A DNA stretch of 63,069 nucleotides from JAGBWK01 sp964544595 (GCA_964544595.1 CAZJBM010000015.1:1-63069), one strand, 5' to 3'; shown: positions 7,597 through 16,877, numbered from the stretch's first letter. The notes: a model not told the origin generated them from the letters alone. Numbers and translations: made by a program.

Positions 7597-9114
7597 ATGG
7601 GAAAAAAAGCTTTGCTGATGATCCTCGACGGCTGGGGAATCGGCAACCACACTAAAAGCGACGTCATCTATTCAACCCCTACCCCTTATTGGGATTATCT
7701 TCTCGCCAACTATCCCCACTCTCAGCTTCAGGCATCGGGTGAAAACGTAGGTTTGCCCGACGGTCAGATGGGCAACTCAGAAGTAGGCCATCTTAACATC
7801 GGCGCAGGCCGAGTGGTGTACCAAGACCTTGTGAAAATCAACAAAGCCATTAAAGAGGGCACAATCGCCCAAAACCCTGAAATCGTCAACGCGTTCTCTT
7901 ACGCAAAGAAAACCGGCAAAGCGATCCACTTCATGGGTCTTACATCAAACGGGGGCGTACACTCTTCGCTCGACCATCTCTTCGCCCTTTGCGACCTCGC
8001 GAAACAGTATGGTCTCGAAAAGGTATATATACACTGCTTCATGGATGGCCGCGACACCGATCCCCGCTCAGGCAAAGGCTTCATCGAGGAGCTTACAGAC
8101 CATTGCGAGAAATCGGCCGGAGTAATCGCCTCCATCATCGGCCGCTATTATGCCATGGACCGCGACAAACGCTGGGACCGCGTGAAAATCGCATACGACC
8201 TCCTCGTTAACGGCGAAGGCAAGCAGGCTACCGATATGGTTAAAGCCATGCAGGAATCGTATGACGAAGACGTCACCGACGAATTCATCAAGCCTATCAA
8301 CAACTCCACTGTTGACGGCACTATCAAAGAGGGCGACGCCGTGATTTTCTTCAACTATCGCAACGACCGCGCCAAAGAGCTTACCATCGTGCTCACTCAG
8401 CACGACATGCCTGAAGAAGGTATGCACACCATCCCCGACCTTCAATACTACTGCATGACCCCCTACGACGCGTCGTTCAAGGGAGTGCACATTCTTTTCG
8501 ACAAAGAGAACGTGAACAACACCCTCGGCGAGTACGTTTCGTCGCTCGGTCTTAAGCAGCTCCACATTGCCGAAACCGAGAAATATGCCCATGTCACTTT
8601 CTTCTTCAACGGCGGTCGCGAAGCCCCTTACGAGGGAGAGGAGCGTATCCTCGTCGCTTCGCCCAAAGTAGCTACCTACGACCTTAAGCCCGAGATGAGT
8701 GCGTTTGAGGTTAAGGACAAACTCGTCGAGGCAATCAAGGAAGACAAATACGACTTCATCGTGGTTAATTACGCTAACGGCGACATGGTTGGCCATACCG
8801 GCGTCTACGAAGCCATCGAGAAAGCGGTTAAAGCAGTCGATGCCTGCGTTAAAGATACGGTTGAGGCAGCTAAAGCGACGGGCTACGAAGTGATAATCAT
8901 CGCTGACCACGGCAATGCCGACAACGCTATCAACGCTGACGGCACCCCCAACACAGCCCATTCGCTCAACCCGGTGCCCTGCGTATATGTGACAACCGAC
9001 ACTAACGCTACCATCGAAAACGGCAAGCTTGCCGACGTTGCCCCCACCATTCTCCACATCATGGGACTTAAACAACCGGCTGAAATGACAGGTCATAACC
9101 TCATCAAGGGGTAA
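7597..9114 (+). CDS. gpmI: 2,3-bisphosphoglycerate-independent phosphoglycerate mutase
   Basis: 505 aa, the normal length of iPGM. The alkaline-phosphatase-fold metal site opens with LMILDGWGIG (D11), the nucleophile serine is S61 in MGNSEVGHLNIGAGR, and the C-terminal metal ligands lie in IIADHGNADN. It interconverts 3- and 2-phosphoglycerate in glycolysis and gluconeogenesis with bound manganese. It stands alone, with its own promoter and a terminator at 9177. Codon use is typical of a highly expressed gene here. Confidence 0.97.
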   Translation: MGKKALLMILDGWGIGNHTKSDVIYSTPTPYWDYLLANYPHSQLQASGENVGLPDGQMGNSEVGHLNIGAGRVVYQDLVKINKAIKEGTIAQNPEIVNAFSYAKKTGKAIHFMGLTSNGGVHSSLDHLFALCDLAKQYGLEKVYIHCFMDGRDTDPRSGKGFIEELTDHCEKSAGVIASIIGRYYAMDRDKRWDRVKIAYDLLVNGEGKQATDMVKAMQESYDEDVTDEFIKPINNSTVDGTIKEGDAVIFFNYRNDRAKELTIVLTQHDMPEEGMHTIPDLQYYCMTPYDASFKGVHILFDKENVNNTLGEYVSSLGLKQLHIAETEKYAHVTFFFNGGREAPYEGEERILVASPKVATYDLKPEMSAFEVKDKLVEAIKEDKYDFIVVNYANGDMVGHTGVYEAIEKAVKAVDACVKDTVEAAKATGYEVIIIADHGNADNAINADGTPNTAHSLNPVPCVYVTTDTNATIENGKLADVAPTILHIMGLKQPAEMTGHNLIKG

Positions 9115-9176
9115 TTTACCAAGAATTCCTGAGGATTTAATCCCTATTTGCTGAATCCTTAACAGATAAAATCGCT

Positions 9177-9219
9177 AAGAGACTGCGTCGTAATCATCTT
9201 CTTTACGCCGCAGTCTCTT
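9177..9219 (+). terminator. Terminator of gpmI
   Basis: AAGAGACTGCG (9177-9187) pairs perfectly with CGCAGTCTCTT (9209-9219), and inside it CGTAA pairs with TTACG. A short pyrimidine run follows. Confidence 0.8.
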
Positions 9220-9262
9220 CTTTCCAACTAATTATCAGGCATATTTATCGCGAAAGTCGACC

Positions 9263-9303
9263 GCTGATTATTGCATGGTTGGCCACAAAATCTTATCTTT
9301 GCA
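9263..9303 (+). promoter_or_regulatory. Promoter of the MNT/HEPN pair (copy 1 of a 41-base repeat)
   Basis: ATTG at 9270-9273, 20 bases, TATCTTTG at 9294-9301. The 41 bases 9263-9303 recur at 10252-10292 with one mismatch, in front of rnz. Between the box and the ATG at 9410 lie about 105 bases of AT-rich leader. Confidence 0.65.
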
Positions 9304-9409
9304 ATGCATTGCGGCAGAATCAATGTTTGCAATGCGCAATCAATAGCGATTTTTTATTACAATTTTAACGAGTTTCCTCTTTGCAACATTTTAGTTTAAC
9401 ATTCATTGT

Positions 9410-9739
9410 ATGATAAAATCAAATGATCTAATAGAAGCTCTGCGTATAAAGGCTGCTGAAATCCTTCCTAAAGGTTCCAGAGTCGCTTTATATGGATCAA
9501 GAGCCAGAGGGGATGCCCGACCTGACTCCGACTGGGACTTACATATATTGATTCCCGGCGATGAAAAAATCGCTTGGGATTTATGGGATGTATATGCTTG
9601 CCCGTTTTCAGACGTGGGTTTAAAGTATGGACAAATAGTTAATCCTCGTCTTTATTCCGTACTTGGGTGGCTTAAAAGAAGGTTTCTCCCATTTTATAAG
9701 AATGTAGAAAACGATGCTGTTATCCTTTTTCAAAACTAA
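9410..9739 (+). CDS. MNT-type nucleotidyltransferase (putative antitoxin)
   Basis: 109 aa, minimal nucleotidyltransferase. The catalytic signature GS-X10-DXD is complete (YGSRARGD...DSDWDL, about 28-44), so the enzyme should be active. In MNT/HEPN modules this protein adds AMP groups to its HEPN partner and neutralises it. It precedes the HEPN gene by 3 bases. The region is clearly AT-richer than gpmI and rnz on either side, which suggests acquisition. An antibiotic-modifying role is unlikely because there is no second domain. Confidence 0.85.
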   Translation: MIKSNDLIEALRIKAAEILPKGSRVALYGSRARGDARPDSDWDLHILIPGDEKIAWDLWDVYACPFSDVGLKYGQIVNPRLYSVLGWLKRRFLPFYKNVENDAVILFQN

Positions 9740-9742
9740 CAT

Positions 9743-10150
9743 ATGACACTACTATCGTCAGAGAAAAAAGACATAATCCAATATAGGGTTGAACGAGCTT
9801 TGCAAACTCTTAAGGAAGCGAAAGATAATGCTTCGCTCGGCAATTGGAATCTATCTGTCAATCGCCTCTATTATGCGGTTTTTTACATGACATTGGCTTT
9901 GAATCTGAAAAATGGCGATATTGCAAAGACACATAATGGCGTATACAATTTATTATGCAAAAAATATATCGCGACTAATCTGTCAGGAAAAGAAGATAGC
10001 GTATTATATAGGCGCTTATTCTCTATGAGACAATCCGGAGACTATGATGATATGTTTGACTGGACTGTGGACGATGTAGCCCCTCTAATTCCCAAAACGG
10101 AGACTCTCCTTAACTCAATAAAAAAATTAGTCGATCAATCTCCGACGTAA
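9743..10150 (+). CDS. HEPN-domain protein (putative toxin partner)
   Basis: 135 aa, all helical. The HEPN core is seen in NLSVNRLYYAVFYMTLAL and KTHNGVYNLL, and a C-terminal MRQSGDYDD segment typical of the Pfam HEPN group that pairs with MNT proteins. The R-X4-6-H ribonuclease motif of HepT-type toxins is not apparent in the last helix, so nuclease activity is doubtful. It overlaps no gene and is co-transcribed with the MNT gene. The pair is inserted between gpmI and rnz. Confidence 0.8.
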   Translation: MTLLSSEKKDIIQYRVERALQTLKEAKDNASLGNWNLSVNRLYYAVFYMTLALNLKNGDIAKTHNGVYNLLCKKYIATNLSGKEDSVLYRRLFSMRQSGDYDDMFDWTVDDVAPLIPKTETLLNSIKKLVDQSPT

Positions 10151-10251
10151 TGTAAGCAATTATTTTACTCAGGATAAGTAATTTATGAAACTGCGGAATC
10201 ACGATAGCCATTTTGCAGAATTCTTTTTTCGCGTTATTCTCCTAAAGGTAG

Positions 10252-10292
10252 GCTGATTATTGCATGGTTGGCCACAAAACCTTATCTTTGCA
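10252..10292 (+). promoter_or_regulatory. Promoter of rnz (copy 2 of the 41-base repeat)
   Basis: ATTG at 10259-10262, 20 bases, TATCTTTG at 10283-10290. Matches 9263-9303 at 40 of 41 positions, 989 bases apart in direct orientation. It leaves a leader of about 35 bases to the rnz ATG. Confidence 0.7.
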
Positions 10293-10331
10293 TACTATTA
10301 AGGACTCATCACAAAAAGTCTTGAAAAAGAT

Positions 10332-11267
10332 ATGGCCAATTTCAGAATCAATATATTAGGCTGCGGATCGGCGACACCTTCGCTTCGCCACCTCCCCTCA
10401 TGCCAGGTTATCGACTACCGCGACAAGCTTCTTATGATAGATTGCGGCGAGGGCGCACAGCTTTCGATGCGTAGAATGCGCCTGAAGTTCTCGCGCCTTA
10501 ACCAAATCTTCATCTCTCATCTTCATGGCGACCACTGCCTCGGCCTGCCGGGACTCCTCTCAACGCTTGCGCTTCAGGAAGCGGGGGGCGAAGTGACAGT
10601 CCACACTACCGCCGACGGGGCCGAGCTATTCCGCCGCATCATCAACTTCTTCTGCCGAGACCGCAGCTACGACCTGAAATTTAACATCATCAAGCCTGAG
10701 CACGCACTAATCTACGAGGATAAGGCGCTTACGGTCGAGACTTTCCCGCTCTATCACCGTGTGCCCTGCTGCGGATTCATATTCAGAGAGAAGCCTAAGC
10801 TGCGCCACCTGCGCCGCGATATGGTCGACTTCTATAATATTCCGGTTGCCGAACGCCATAATATAAAAGAAGGAGCGGACTACGTCACTCCAGACGGCAC
10901 CGTCATCAGCAACGAGCGACTGACCACTCCCGCCGAGCCGGCCCTCAGCTACGCCTATTGCTCCGACACAGCCTACAATCCTAAAGTCGCCGAAGCTGTA
11001 AAAGGGGTCGACGTGATATACCATGAAGCGACATATATCGACGCTGACAAAGACAAGGCTCACCAACGCGGCCACGCCACAGCTTCCGAAGCAGCTCGCA
11101 TAGCCGTCGCGGCCGGAGCGAAGCAACTTATTCTCGGCCATTACTCAAAGAGTTATATCAATGAGGACCAGCATCTCGCCGAGGCCATGGCTATCGCCGC
11201 CGAAGCGGGTGAAAACGCGCCGCAAATAATACTCGCCAACGAGGGGCTTACCATCGACCTAATCTGA
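10332..11267 (+). CDS. rnz: Ribonuclease Z
   Basis: 311 aa, metallo-beta-lactamase fold. The zinc motif HLHGDH is at 63-68, the N-terminal GCGSATPS at 10-17 is typical of the short RNase Z, the aspartate of motif III is in CSDTAY, the exosite region is near 155-190, and the last histidine is in LILGHYS. It trims tRNA 3' ends. It is the first gene of a run with tadA 9 bases downstream. Confidence 0.95.
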   Translation: MANFRINILGCGSATPSLRHLPSCQVIDYRDKLLMIDCGEGAQLSMRRMRLKFSRLNQIFISHLHGDHCLGLPGLLSTLALQEAGGEVTVHTTADGAELFRRIINFFCRDRSYDLKFNIIKPEHALIYEDKALTVETFPLYHRVPCCGFIFREKPKLRHLRRDMVDFYNIPVAERHNIKEGADYVTPDGTVISNERLTTPAEPALSYAYCSDTAYNPKVAEAVKGVDVIYHEATYIDADKDKAHQRGHATASEAARIAVAAGAKQLILGHYSKSYINEDQHLAEAMAIAAEAGENAPQIILANEGLTIDLI

Positions 11268-11276
11268 AAGGCTACC

Positions 11277-11759
11277 ATGAGCGCGCAAAATTCAACCGCT
11301 GCTGAGCAGGACATTAAATACATGAGGGCCGCACTTGAAGAAGCCCGCTCAGCGCTGGCCAAGGATGAAATTCCGATCGGGGCCGTGATTGTGGCAGGCG
11401 ACCGTATCATCGGCAAAGGACACAACATGACCGAAACGCTCAACGACGTAACGGCTCACGCCGAAATGATAGCCCTCACAGCCGCCGAGCAGTATCTCGG
11501 CGGGAAATATCTCCCCGAAGCCACGCTCTACGTCACCGTGGAGCCATGCCTTATGTGCGCCGGAGCGATAGGATGGAGCCAAATAAGGAGAATTGTATAC
11601 GGCGCGCCCGACTCCAAGCGAGGGTACTGCACTTTCACCTCCCGCACCCCTTTCCACCCCAAAGCTACTGTCACGTCGGGAATACTTGCCGACGAGTGCG
11701 CCGAGCTAATGAAAGATTTCTTCAAGGGCAAGAGAGGAATAAACAAAGCGCGTAATTAA
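11277..11759 (+). CDS. tadA: tRNA-specific adenosine deaminase
   Basis: 160 aa, cytidine-deaminase fold. The zinc and proton-shuttle residues are H61 and E63 (HAE) and C91, C94 (PCLMC). The C-terminal FFKGKRG fits TadA. It converts A34 to inosine in tRNA-Arg(ACG). Nine bases after rnz, so two tRNA-processing enzymes share a transcript. Confidence 0.94.
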   Translation: MSAQNSTAAEQDIKYMRAALEEARSALAKDEIPIGAVIVAGDRIIGKGHNMTETLNDVTAHAEMIALTAAEQYLGGKYLPEATLYVTVEPCLMCAGAIGWSQIRRIVYGAPDSKRGYCTFTSRTPFHPKATVTSGILADECAELMKDFFKGKRGINKARN

Positions 11760-11775
11760 AAGATCAGCCAAATCC

Positions 11776-13503
11776 ATGAACCCCTTCTTCAAACAACTGT
11801 TTTCACGCAACTCATACTTACTCAAAGCCATTGCGGCGGGATATGTAATGATTTTGGCATGGGATATACTTTGGTGCGCGCAAACCACGTTCCGAGCCAT
11901 GTCGTTTACCGGCACATACCTCAACTCGCTGATTATGGCAATGATTATGGCCCTCCCCTCGCTTTTCACCCGAAGGGTATGGGTGCAGACAGCAACCTGG
12001 ACAATATTCGCTATATGGCTTGTCGCCAATCTGATGTACTGCCGCACATACCTGTCAATTATCCCGCTCGACAGCTATCTTTTGGCCGGAAATCTAACGG
12101 ATTTCACGGCGAGCGTCGTAGATTCGTTAAGGTTGATCGACCTAACTGTTTTCATAATTATCATCGCAGGCACGATATGGTTGCGAAAAAGCCGAAGGGA
12201 GAAGCCTTCGAGAAAATTTTTCGCGGTCACTTTTCTGTCGCTGATCGCGGTTTCGGCTATCAATGGCGCCTATAATGGAGGATTGGTCGCTCACGTGGAG
12301 CATCTTTCGCAAGAATGTTACTACGCCTCTACGCCTCCAGTAATCTATACCCCAGCGGGCACATTAATCGGCGAAGCCCTTGCCGACGACGACAATTTAA
12401 CTCCCGAATCTGAAGCAAAGTTGGCCGCATGGATGAAGGAGCAGCAACGCCGTCTCGACGCTTATCCCGAAACTCCCCGCACGCATAGGAGCAATCTCGT
12501 AGTGATATTCTGCGAATCGCTCGAAAGCTGGCTAATCAACGCTAAGGCCGACGGCGACAAGCCCATAACGCCCTATCTCAACAGGCTTGCGGCTGACTCT
12601 ACTACCCTGTTCGCGCCGCACGTGAGGTCGCAAGTGGGTAGCGGACGCTCAATCGACGCGCAGCTCCTTATGCTTGCGGGAATGTACCCGCCGCCCCGCT
12701 TCGTATGGAGCATGAAATATCCGTTTTATCGTTACCACTCGATTGCCGAGGCGATGAAGAACGCGAATCCGGCAACAAAGTCATATCTGCTCACTCCCGA
12801 CAAGCCTATCACGTGGAATCAAAGCCACGCGGCTAAGGCTCTGAGCATCGACACGCTTCTTTCGCGCGATAGCTGGCGCGAAACCGAGATGATAGGCAAG
12901 CCTGCCAAGCTCAGCGACGGAGCGTTTCTCTCGCAAAGCGTCGATAAGCTGCGCAGCGGCCAGATATGGCCCGCGGGTCAACAGGCTTTCACCATGCTTA
13001 TCACCTATTCAGGCCACAACCCTTTCAAACTGCCCGACAACCTCAAGCAGATTGATATTACGGGCGACTATCCAGCCAAAATGACCGACTATATGACGAT
13101 GGCAAATTACACCGACCGCTCTCTGGCCACTATCGTGGAATACCTCCGCTCGCGCCCCGACTGGCCTGAAACGATGGTAATGATTGTCGGCGACCATGAG
13201 GCTCTCGGCACCTACCGCAAGGAGTGGCTCGCCAACCCGACGGCAGCAAAGATATTGTCGGCCGAATCAGAGGTGCCGCTTTTGATACTCAACTCACCCG
13301 TAGCCGGCCGATTTGACAAAGTCATAGGCGAAGTCGACGTTTACAACACGGTCATTGACCTGATGAATCTGCGCGCCCACGCATGGCCCGGAATGGGCGA
13401 ATCGCTCCTCAATCCGGCAAAGGTCGACATAACCACCCCCGACGCCCACATCAAGTCGGCTCCTGAAATGAGCCGCGCGATAATACTAAGCAATCCTTTA
13501 TAA
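11776..13503 (+). CDS. LtaS-like membrane phosphoglycerol/phosphoethanolamine transferase
   Basis: 575 aa. Four to five membrane segments occupy the first 165 residues, followed by a large sulfatase-type periplasmic domain. E247 (VVIFCESLE) and S292 (VGSGRSIDAQ) are 45 residues apart, the spacing of the metal-binding glutamate and nucleophile threonine in LtaS, so a serine appears to replace the threonine. TYSGHNPF and VGDHEA supply further metal ligands. Gram-negative relatives move phosphoglycerol or phosphoethanolamine onto envelope glycans or lipid A; I cannot tell which here. It starts 16 bases after tadA. Confidence 0.8.
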   Translation: MNPFFKQLFSRNSYLLKAIAAGYVMILAWDILWCAQTTFRAMSFTGTYLNSLIMAMIMALPSLFTRRVWVQTATWTIFAIWLVANLMYCRTYLSIIPLDSYLLAGNLTDFTASVVDSLRLIDLTVFIIIIAGTIWLRKSRREKPSRKFFAVTFLSLIAVSAINGAYNGGLVAHVEHLSQECYYASTPPVIYTPAGTLIGEALADDDNLTPESEAKLAAWMKEQQRRLDAYPETPRTHRSNLVVIFCESLESWLINAKADGDKPITPYLNRLAADSTTLFAPHVRSQVGSGRSIDAQLLMLAGMYPPPRFVWSMKYPFYRYHSIAEAMKNANPATKSYLLTPDKPITWNQSHAAKALSIDTLLSRDSWRETEMIGKPAKLSDGAFLSQSVDKLRSGQIWPAGQQAFTMLITYSGHNPFKLPDNLKQIDITGDYPAKMTDYMTMANYTDRSLATIVEYLRSRPDWPETMVMIVGDHEALGTYRKEWLANPTAAKILSAESEVPLLILNSPVAGRFDKVIGEVDVYNTVIDLMNLRAHAWPGMGESLLNPAKVDITTPDAHIKSAPEMSRAIILSNPL

Positions 13504-13580
13504 TGACGACCTGATTGCGCGTTTTTTCACAGAAATTGGCAAATTATACGGTAACATTTCTCGCAATGGCCAACTTTTAG

Positions 13581-13588
13581 TAATTTTG
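13581..13588 (+). promoter_or_regulatory. -7 box for dusB
   Basis: TAATTTTG at 13581-13588 with TTTC 20 bases upstream (13557-13560). It gives a leader of about 30 bases before the GTG start. Confidence 0.4.
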
Positions 13589-13619
13589 TCGGTATATTAT
13601 CAACGCTAATCGGAGAATA

Positions 13620-14615
13620 GTGAAAATAGGTAACATTGACTTGGGAGAACGCCCCGTGATGCTTGCGCCGATGGAAGATGTCACCGACGCGTCCTTTCGC
13701 CTGATTTGTCGTGAATTGGGCGCTGATATGGTGTACACCGAATTTGTGTCGGCCGACGCATTGATAAGGAATATCGCCTCAACCACCCGCAAACTCGAAA
13801 TAAACGAGGCCGAGCGACCCGCCGTGATCCAGATTTACGGGCGCGAGGTTGAGCCTATGGTCGAAGCGGCCAAGATTGCCCGCGAGGCTAATCCCGACAT
13901 TATCGACATAAACTTCGGATGCCCCGTGAAAAAAGTCGCAGGCAAAGGCGCCGGCGCCGGACTCCTGCGCGACATACCGAAAATGCTCGAAATCACCCGC
14001 AGCGTGGTCGATGCCGTCGATATCCCCGTCACGGTAAAGACACGCCTCGGTTGGGACCACAACTCTAAGATAATCGTCGACCTCGCCGAGCAGCTGCAAG
14101 ACTGCGGCATAAGGGCGCTTACAGTGCATGGACGCACCCGCTCACAAATGTATACCGGCGAAGCAGACTGGCAAATGATCGCGAAGGTGAAAGCCAATCC
14201 TCGGCTCCACATCCCTATAATCGGCAACGGCGACATAACCACTCCTGAGCGCGCGGGCGAAGCCTTCGAGCAGTCGGGTGTCGACGGTATCATGGTAGGA
14301 CGAGCGTCGTTTGGCGCACCGTGGATATTCCGCGACATAAAGCAGTATCTCACCACAGGGTCATACACCCCTCTGACTATCCACGAGAAATTCGCCATAA
14401 TCCGCCGTCAGATTTCAGAAAGCATTGACCGCATCGACCAATACCGCGGCATACTACATATACGTCGTCATCTGGCCGCTTCGCCGCTTTTCAAGAGCAT
14501 ACCCAACTTCCGCTCCACCCGCATCGCCATGCTGCAGGCCAACGACGTCGACTCGCTTATGGCGATATTAAGCTCTATCGAAGAGCATCTTGTCACCGAT
14601 ACACCATTTAATTAG
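13620..14615 (+). CDS. dusB: tRNA-dihydrouridine synthase, DusB-like
   Basis: 331 aa, starting with GTG at 13620, which gives the family N-terminus MKIGNIDLGERPVMLAPM. Flavin TIM barrel with LAPMEDVTDASFR at 15-27, the catalytic cysteine C101 in INFGCPVKKV, GAGAGLL after it, the tRNA-contact GRTRSQMYTG near 174, and IGNGDI. It reduces uridine to dihydrouridine in tRNA using NADPH and FMN. It begins about 115 bases after the previous gene with its own -7 box. Confidence 0.93.
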   Translation: MKIGNIDLGERPVMLAPMEDVTDASFRLICRELGADMVYTEFVSADALIRNIASTTRKLEINEAERPAVIQIYGREVEPMVEAAKIAREANPDIIDINFGCPVKKVAGKGAGAGLLRDIPKMLEITRSVVDAVDIPVTVKTRLGWDHNSKIIVDLAEQLQDCGIRALTVHGRTRSQMYTGEADWQMIAKVKANPRLHIPIIGNGDITTPERAGEAFEQSGVDGIMVGRASFGAPWIFRDIKQYLTTGSYTPLTIHEKFAIIRRQISESIDRIDQYRGILHIRRHLAASPLFKSIPNFRSTRIAMLQANDVDSLMAILSSIEEHLVTDTPFN

Positions 14616-14630
14616 CATTAAACAAGTATT

Positions 14631-15329
14631 ATGATCAGACGAAATATACTCGCATTACTACTGATTTCAGTTATCGACATCATATCAGCCGACGCGCAGC
14701 GTAAATATATAGTGAAAGTCAACGATTTCACTGAGCTCAGCGTTGAAAATAACATCGCTGTCGACTATTTTTGCCACCCCGACTCAGCCGGGTTTGCCGT
14801 AATCGACAGTACTTCCAACCCCGAGCTGCTGTATTTCAGCAACAACGACAAGGGTAGACTTGCCATACAGTCGGCCCCCGACACCCCGATCAACGCCACG
14901 TTTCCTCACGTTACCGTCTACTCAACAACGCTCTACAAAGTCATTAACAGCGGCGACTCGCTCGTAAAGGTATTCGACGTGCCTAAGACAAAACGCTTCA
15001 GTGCGCATCTTATAGGCAACGGTCGGCTTGTGGCCCACGGCATCGAGGCCGACAAAGTCGACGCCTCGATCGATTCGGGCAACGGCCAGCTCGTCATATC
15101 GGGAGAATGTGACAACGCTCAACTTCGCAACATAGGCAAGGGCTTAATACAGGCCGACGGGCTCGAAGCGAAGAATGTGAAAGCCTCCGTTTTCGGCACC
15201 GGCGACATAGGTTGCCACGCGACCGAGACGCTTACCATTATCGGCATGGGCTCAGGCACGGTGCTTTACCGCGATAAGCCTGCGAAAATCAAGAATCGAG
15301 GCATAGGAGTAAAATACTCTCAGCTATAA
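14631..15329 (+). CDS. Secreted GIN-domain (DUF2807) protein
   Basis: 232 aa with a signal peptide (MIRRNILALLLISVIDIISADA). After it comes the head GIN domain: FTELSVENNIAVDY, repeated beta strands with SGNGQLVISG, FGTGDIGC and MGSGTVLYRDKPAKI, a right-handed beta-helix common in Bacteroidota envelope proteins. Function unknown. It lies between dusB (15 bases) and the flippase (8 bases). Confidence 0.82.
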   Translation: MIRRNILALLLISVIDIISADAQRKYIVKVNDFTELSVENNIAVDYFCHPDSAGFAVIDSTSNPELLYFSNNDKGRLAIQSAPDTPINATFPHVTVYSTTLYKVINSGDSLVKVFDVPKTKRFSAHLIGNGRLVAHGIEADKVDASIDSGNGQLVISGECDNAQLRNIGKGLIQADGLEAKNVKASVFGTGDIGCHATETLTIIGMGSGTVLYRDKPAKIKNRGIGVKYSQL

Positions 15330-15337
15330 CTCATTAT

Positions 15338-16822
15338 ATGGCAGATGAATCGCTGAAACAACGCACGGCCACTTCGGTGAAATGGAATATCATCGACCGG
15401 CTCTCCACGCAGATTCTTTACGCCGTGACCGGGATTGTGCTCGCGCGCGAACTCTCGCAGGAGGCTTTTGGCCTTGTCGGGGCGATTCTCGTGTTTCAAG
15501 CCTTTGCCCTGCTTTTTGTTGACAGCGGATTTTCTTTCGCGCTGATTCAGCGCAAACGCCCTACCGAGTTGGGCTACAGCACCGTTTTCTGGTTCAACCT
15601 GCTGACGTCGCTTATAATCTACGCCATTCTTTGGGTAGCGGCTCCGCTGATCGCCGATTTATTCGGCGGCGACAATCGTCTGATAGCTCTGAGCCGCGTG
15701 ATGTTTCTGTCGTTCATAATCAACGCGTCGGCGATAGTGCAAACCAATCGCTTAGCCAAGCATATGGATTTCAAGCCTATAGCCATTATCAACGTGATCG
15801 GGTTGTCGGTCGGGGCGGTGGTGGGTATCTGGATGGCCTGCACAGGCTGGGAAGCATGGGCTATCGTGTGGCAGACCATCGCTATCAATGCGGTCAAAAG
15901 CGCTGCCTTATGGATATATTGCCGATGGCGCCCGCTATTCGCGATGTCGAGAAGTGAGTTAAAGGGATATTTCAAAGTAGGCAGCGGCATGATGATGACC
16001 TCGTTTCTCAACGTGCTGTTTCAAAATATCTACTCATTTTTCGTGGGCAACCGGGTGGGTCTTGTTCCTCTCGGCTACTACACCCAGTCGGATAAATGGA
16101 GCAAGATGGGCGTTACGGCCGTAACCCAAGTGCTGACCTCGGCTTTTCTCCCGACGCTATCAGAGGTGCAGGACGATGCCGAGCGTTTTCGCCGCGTATC
16201 GTCGAAAATGAGCCGCTTCACCGCCTACATCCTCTTTCCCGCCATATTATTTCTTATGGCGATGGCCACGCCGGTGTTTCACACGCTTTTCGGCCAGAAA
16301 TGGGATCCATCGATAACGCTGTTTCAGCTTCTACTGCTCCGCGGCATATTCACGGTGCTCAACACTCTATACAATAATTATATGCTCGCGCTCGGCAAGT
16401 CGCAGCCTATTTTCCGACTTGAGCTTCTCCGCGACATAGCGGCCATAATCGGCATTATCGTCACTATGCCGTATATGTCGCTCACGAGCCCCGGGAGCGT
16501 GGTCTATGGCCTGGAGATAATGATGTGGGGGCAAGTGGCGGCCTCGTTCATCACCTGGGTGGCGACGCTCGCCGTCACTTCACGGGTCACTCACATCCCC
16601 GCCTCGCGCTTTCTGCTCGATCTGGCCCCCTACGCCCTGCAGGCCACTGTCATAGCCGCCTTGATCTATCCGCTCTCGCTCACGGCATGGCCCGCCTGGT
16701 TTGTTCTGACCGTACAAGCTGTCGCGGCCTTGGCATTGTATCTGATCGCTAACGCTATCCTATCGTCAAAAATCCAGTCGGAGGTGCTTTCTTCGCTCCG
16801 AGGGAAACGGAGTAACCCTTAA
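15338..16822 (+). CDS. Wzx-like polysaccharide flippase (MOP superfamily)
   Basis: 494 aa with about 12 to 14 membrane segments. It opens with the typical RTATSVKWNIIDRLSTQ, and an early membrane-proximal VLARELSQEAFGLVG. Family members move lipid-linked oligosaccharides across the inner membrane. With the sugar genes further along it could serve the surface glycan proposed for this window, but no glycosyltransferase lies next to it. The stop is at 16820-16822 and the next operon follows after about 100 bases. Confidence 0.85.
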   Translation: MADESLKQRTATSVKWNIIDRLSTQILYAVTGIVLARELSQEAFGLVGAILVFQAFALLFVDSGFSFALIQRKRPTELGYSTVFWFNLLTSLIIYAILWVAAPLIADLFGGDNRLIALSRVMFLSFIINASAIVQTNRLAKHMDFKPIAIINVIGLSVGAVVGIWMACTGWEAWAIVWQTIAINAVKSAALWIYCRWRPLFAMSRSELKGYFKVGSGMMMTSFLNVLFQNIYSFFVGNRVGLVPLGYYTQSDKWSKMGVTAVTQVLTSAFLPTLSEVQDDAERFRRVSSKMSRFTAYILFPAILFLMAMATPVFHTLFGQKWDPSITLFQLLLLRGIFTVLNTLYNNYMLALGKSQPIFRLELLRDIAAIIGIIVTMPYMSLTSPGSVVYGLEIMMWGQVAASFITWVATLAVTSRVTHIPASRFLLDLAPYALQATVIAALIYPLSLTAWPAWFVLTVQAVAALALYLIANAILSSKIQSEVLSSLRGKRSNP

Positions 16823-16852
16823 AAATCAACGAAAATCGCGGTCTACTTGAAA

Positions 16853-16877
16853 AAATCACCGAAATATTTGGTGATTT
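16853..16877. promoter_or_regulatory. Palindrome over the ABC operon -33 element
   Basis: AAATCACC (16853-16860) and GGTGATTT (16870-16877) are exact complements around GAAATATTT, so the 25 bases are nearly fully symmetrical. The -33 TTTG at 16867-16870 is inside it. It could be a second operator or the terminator of the flippase gene. Confidence 0.45.
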
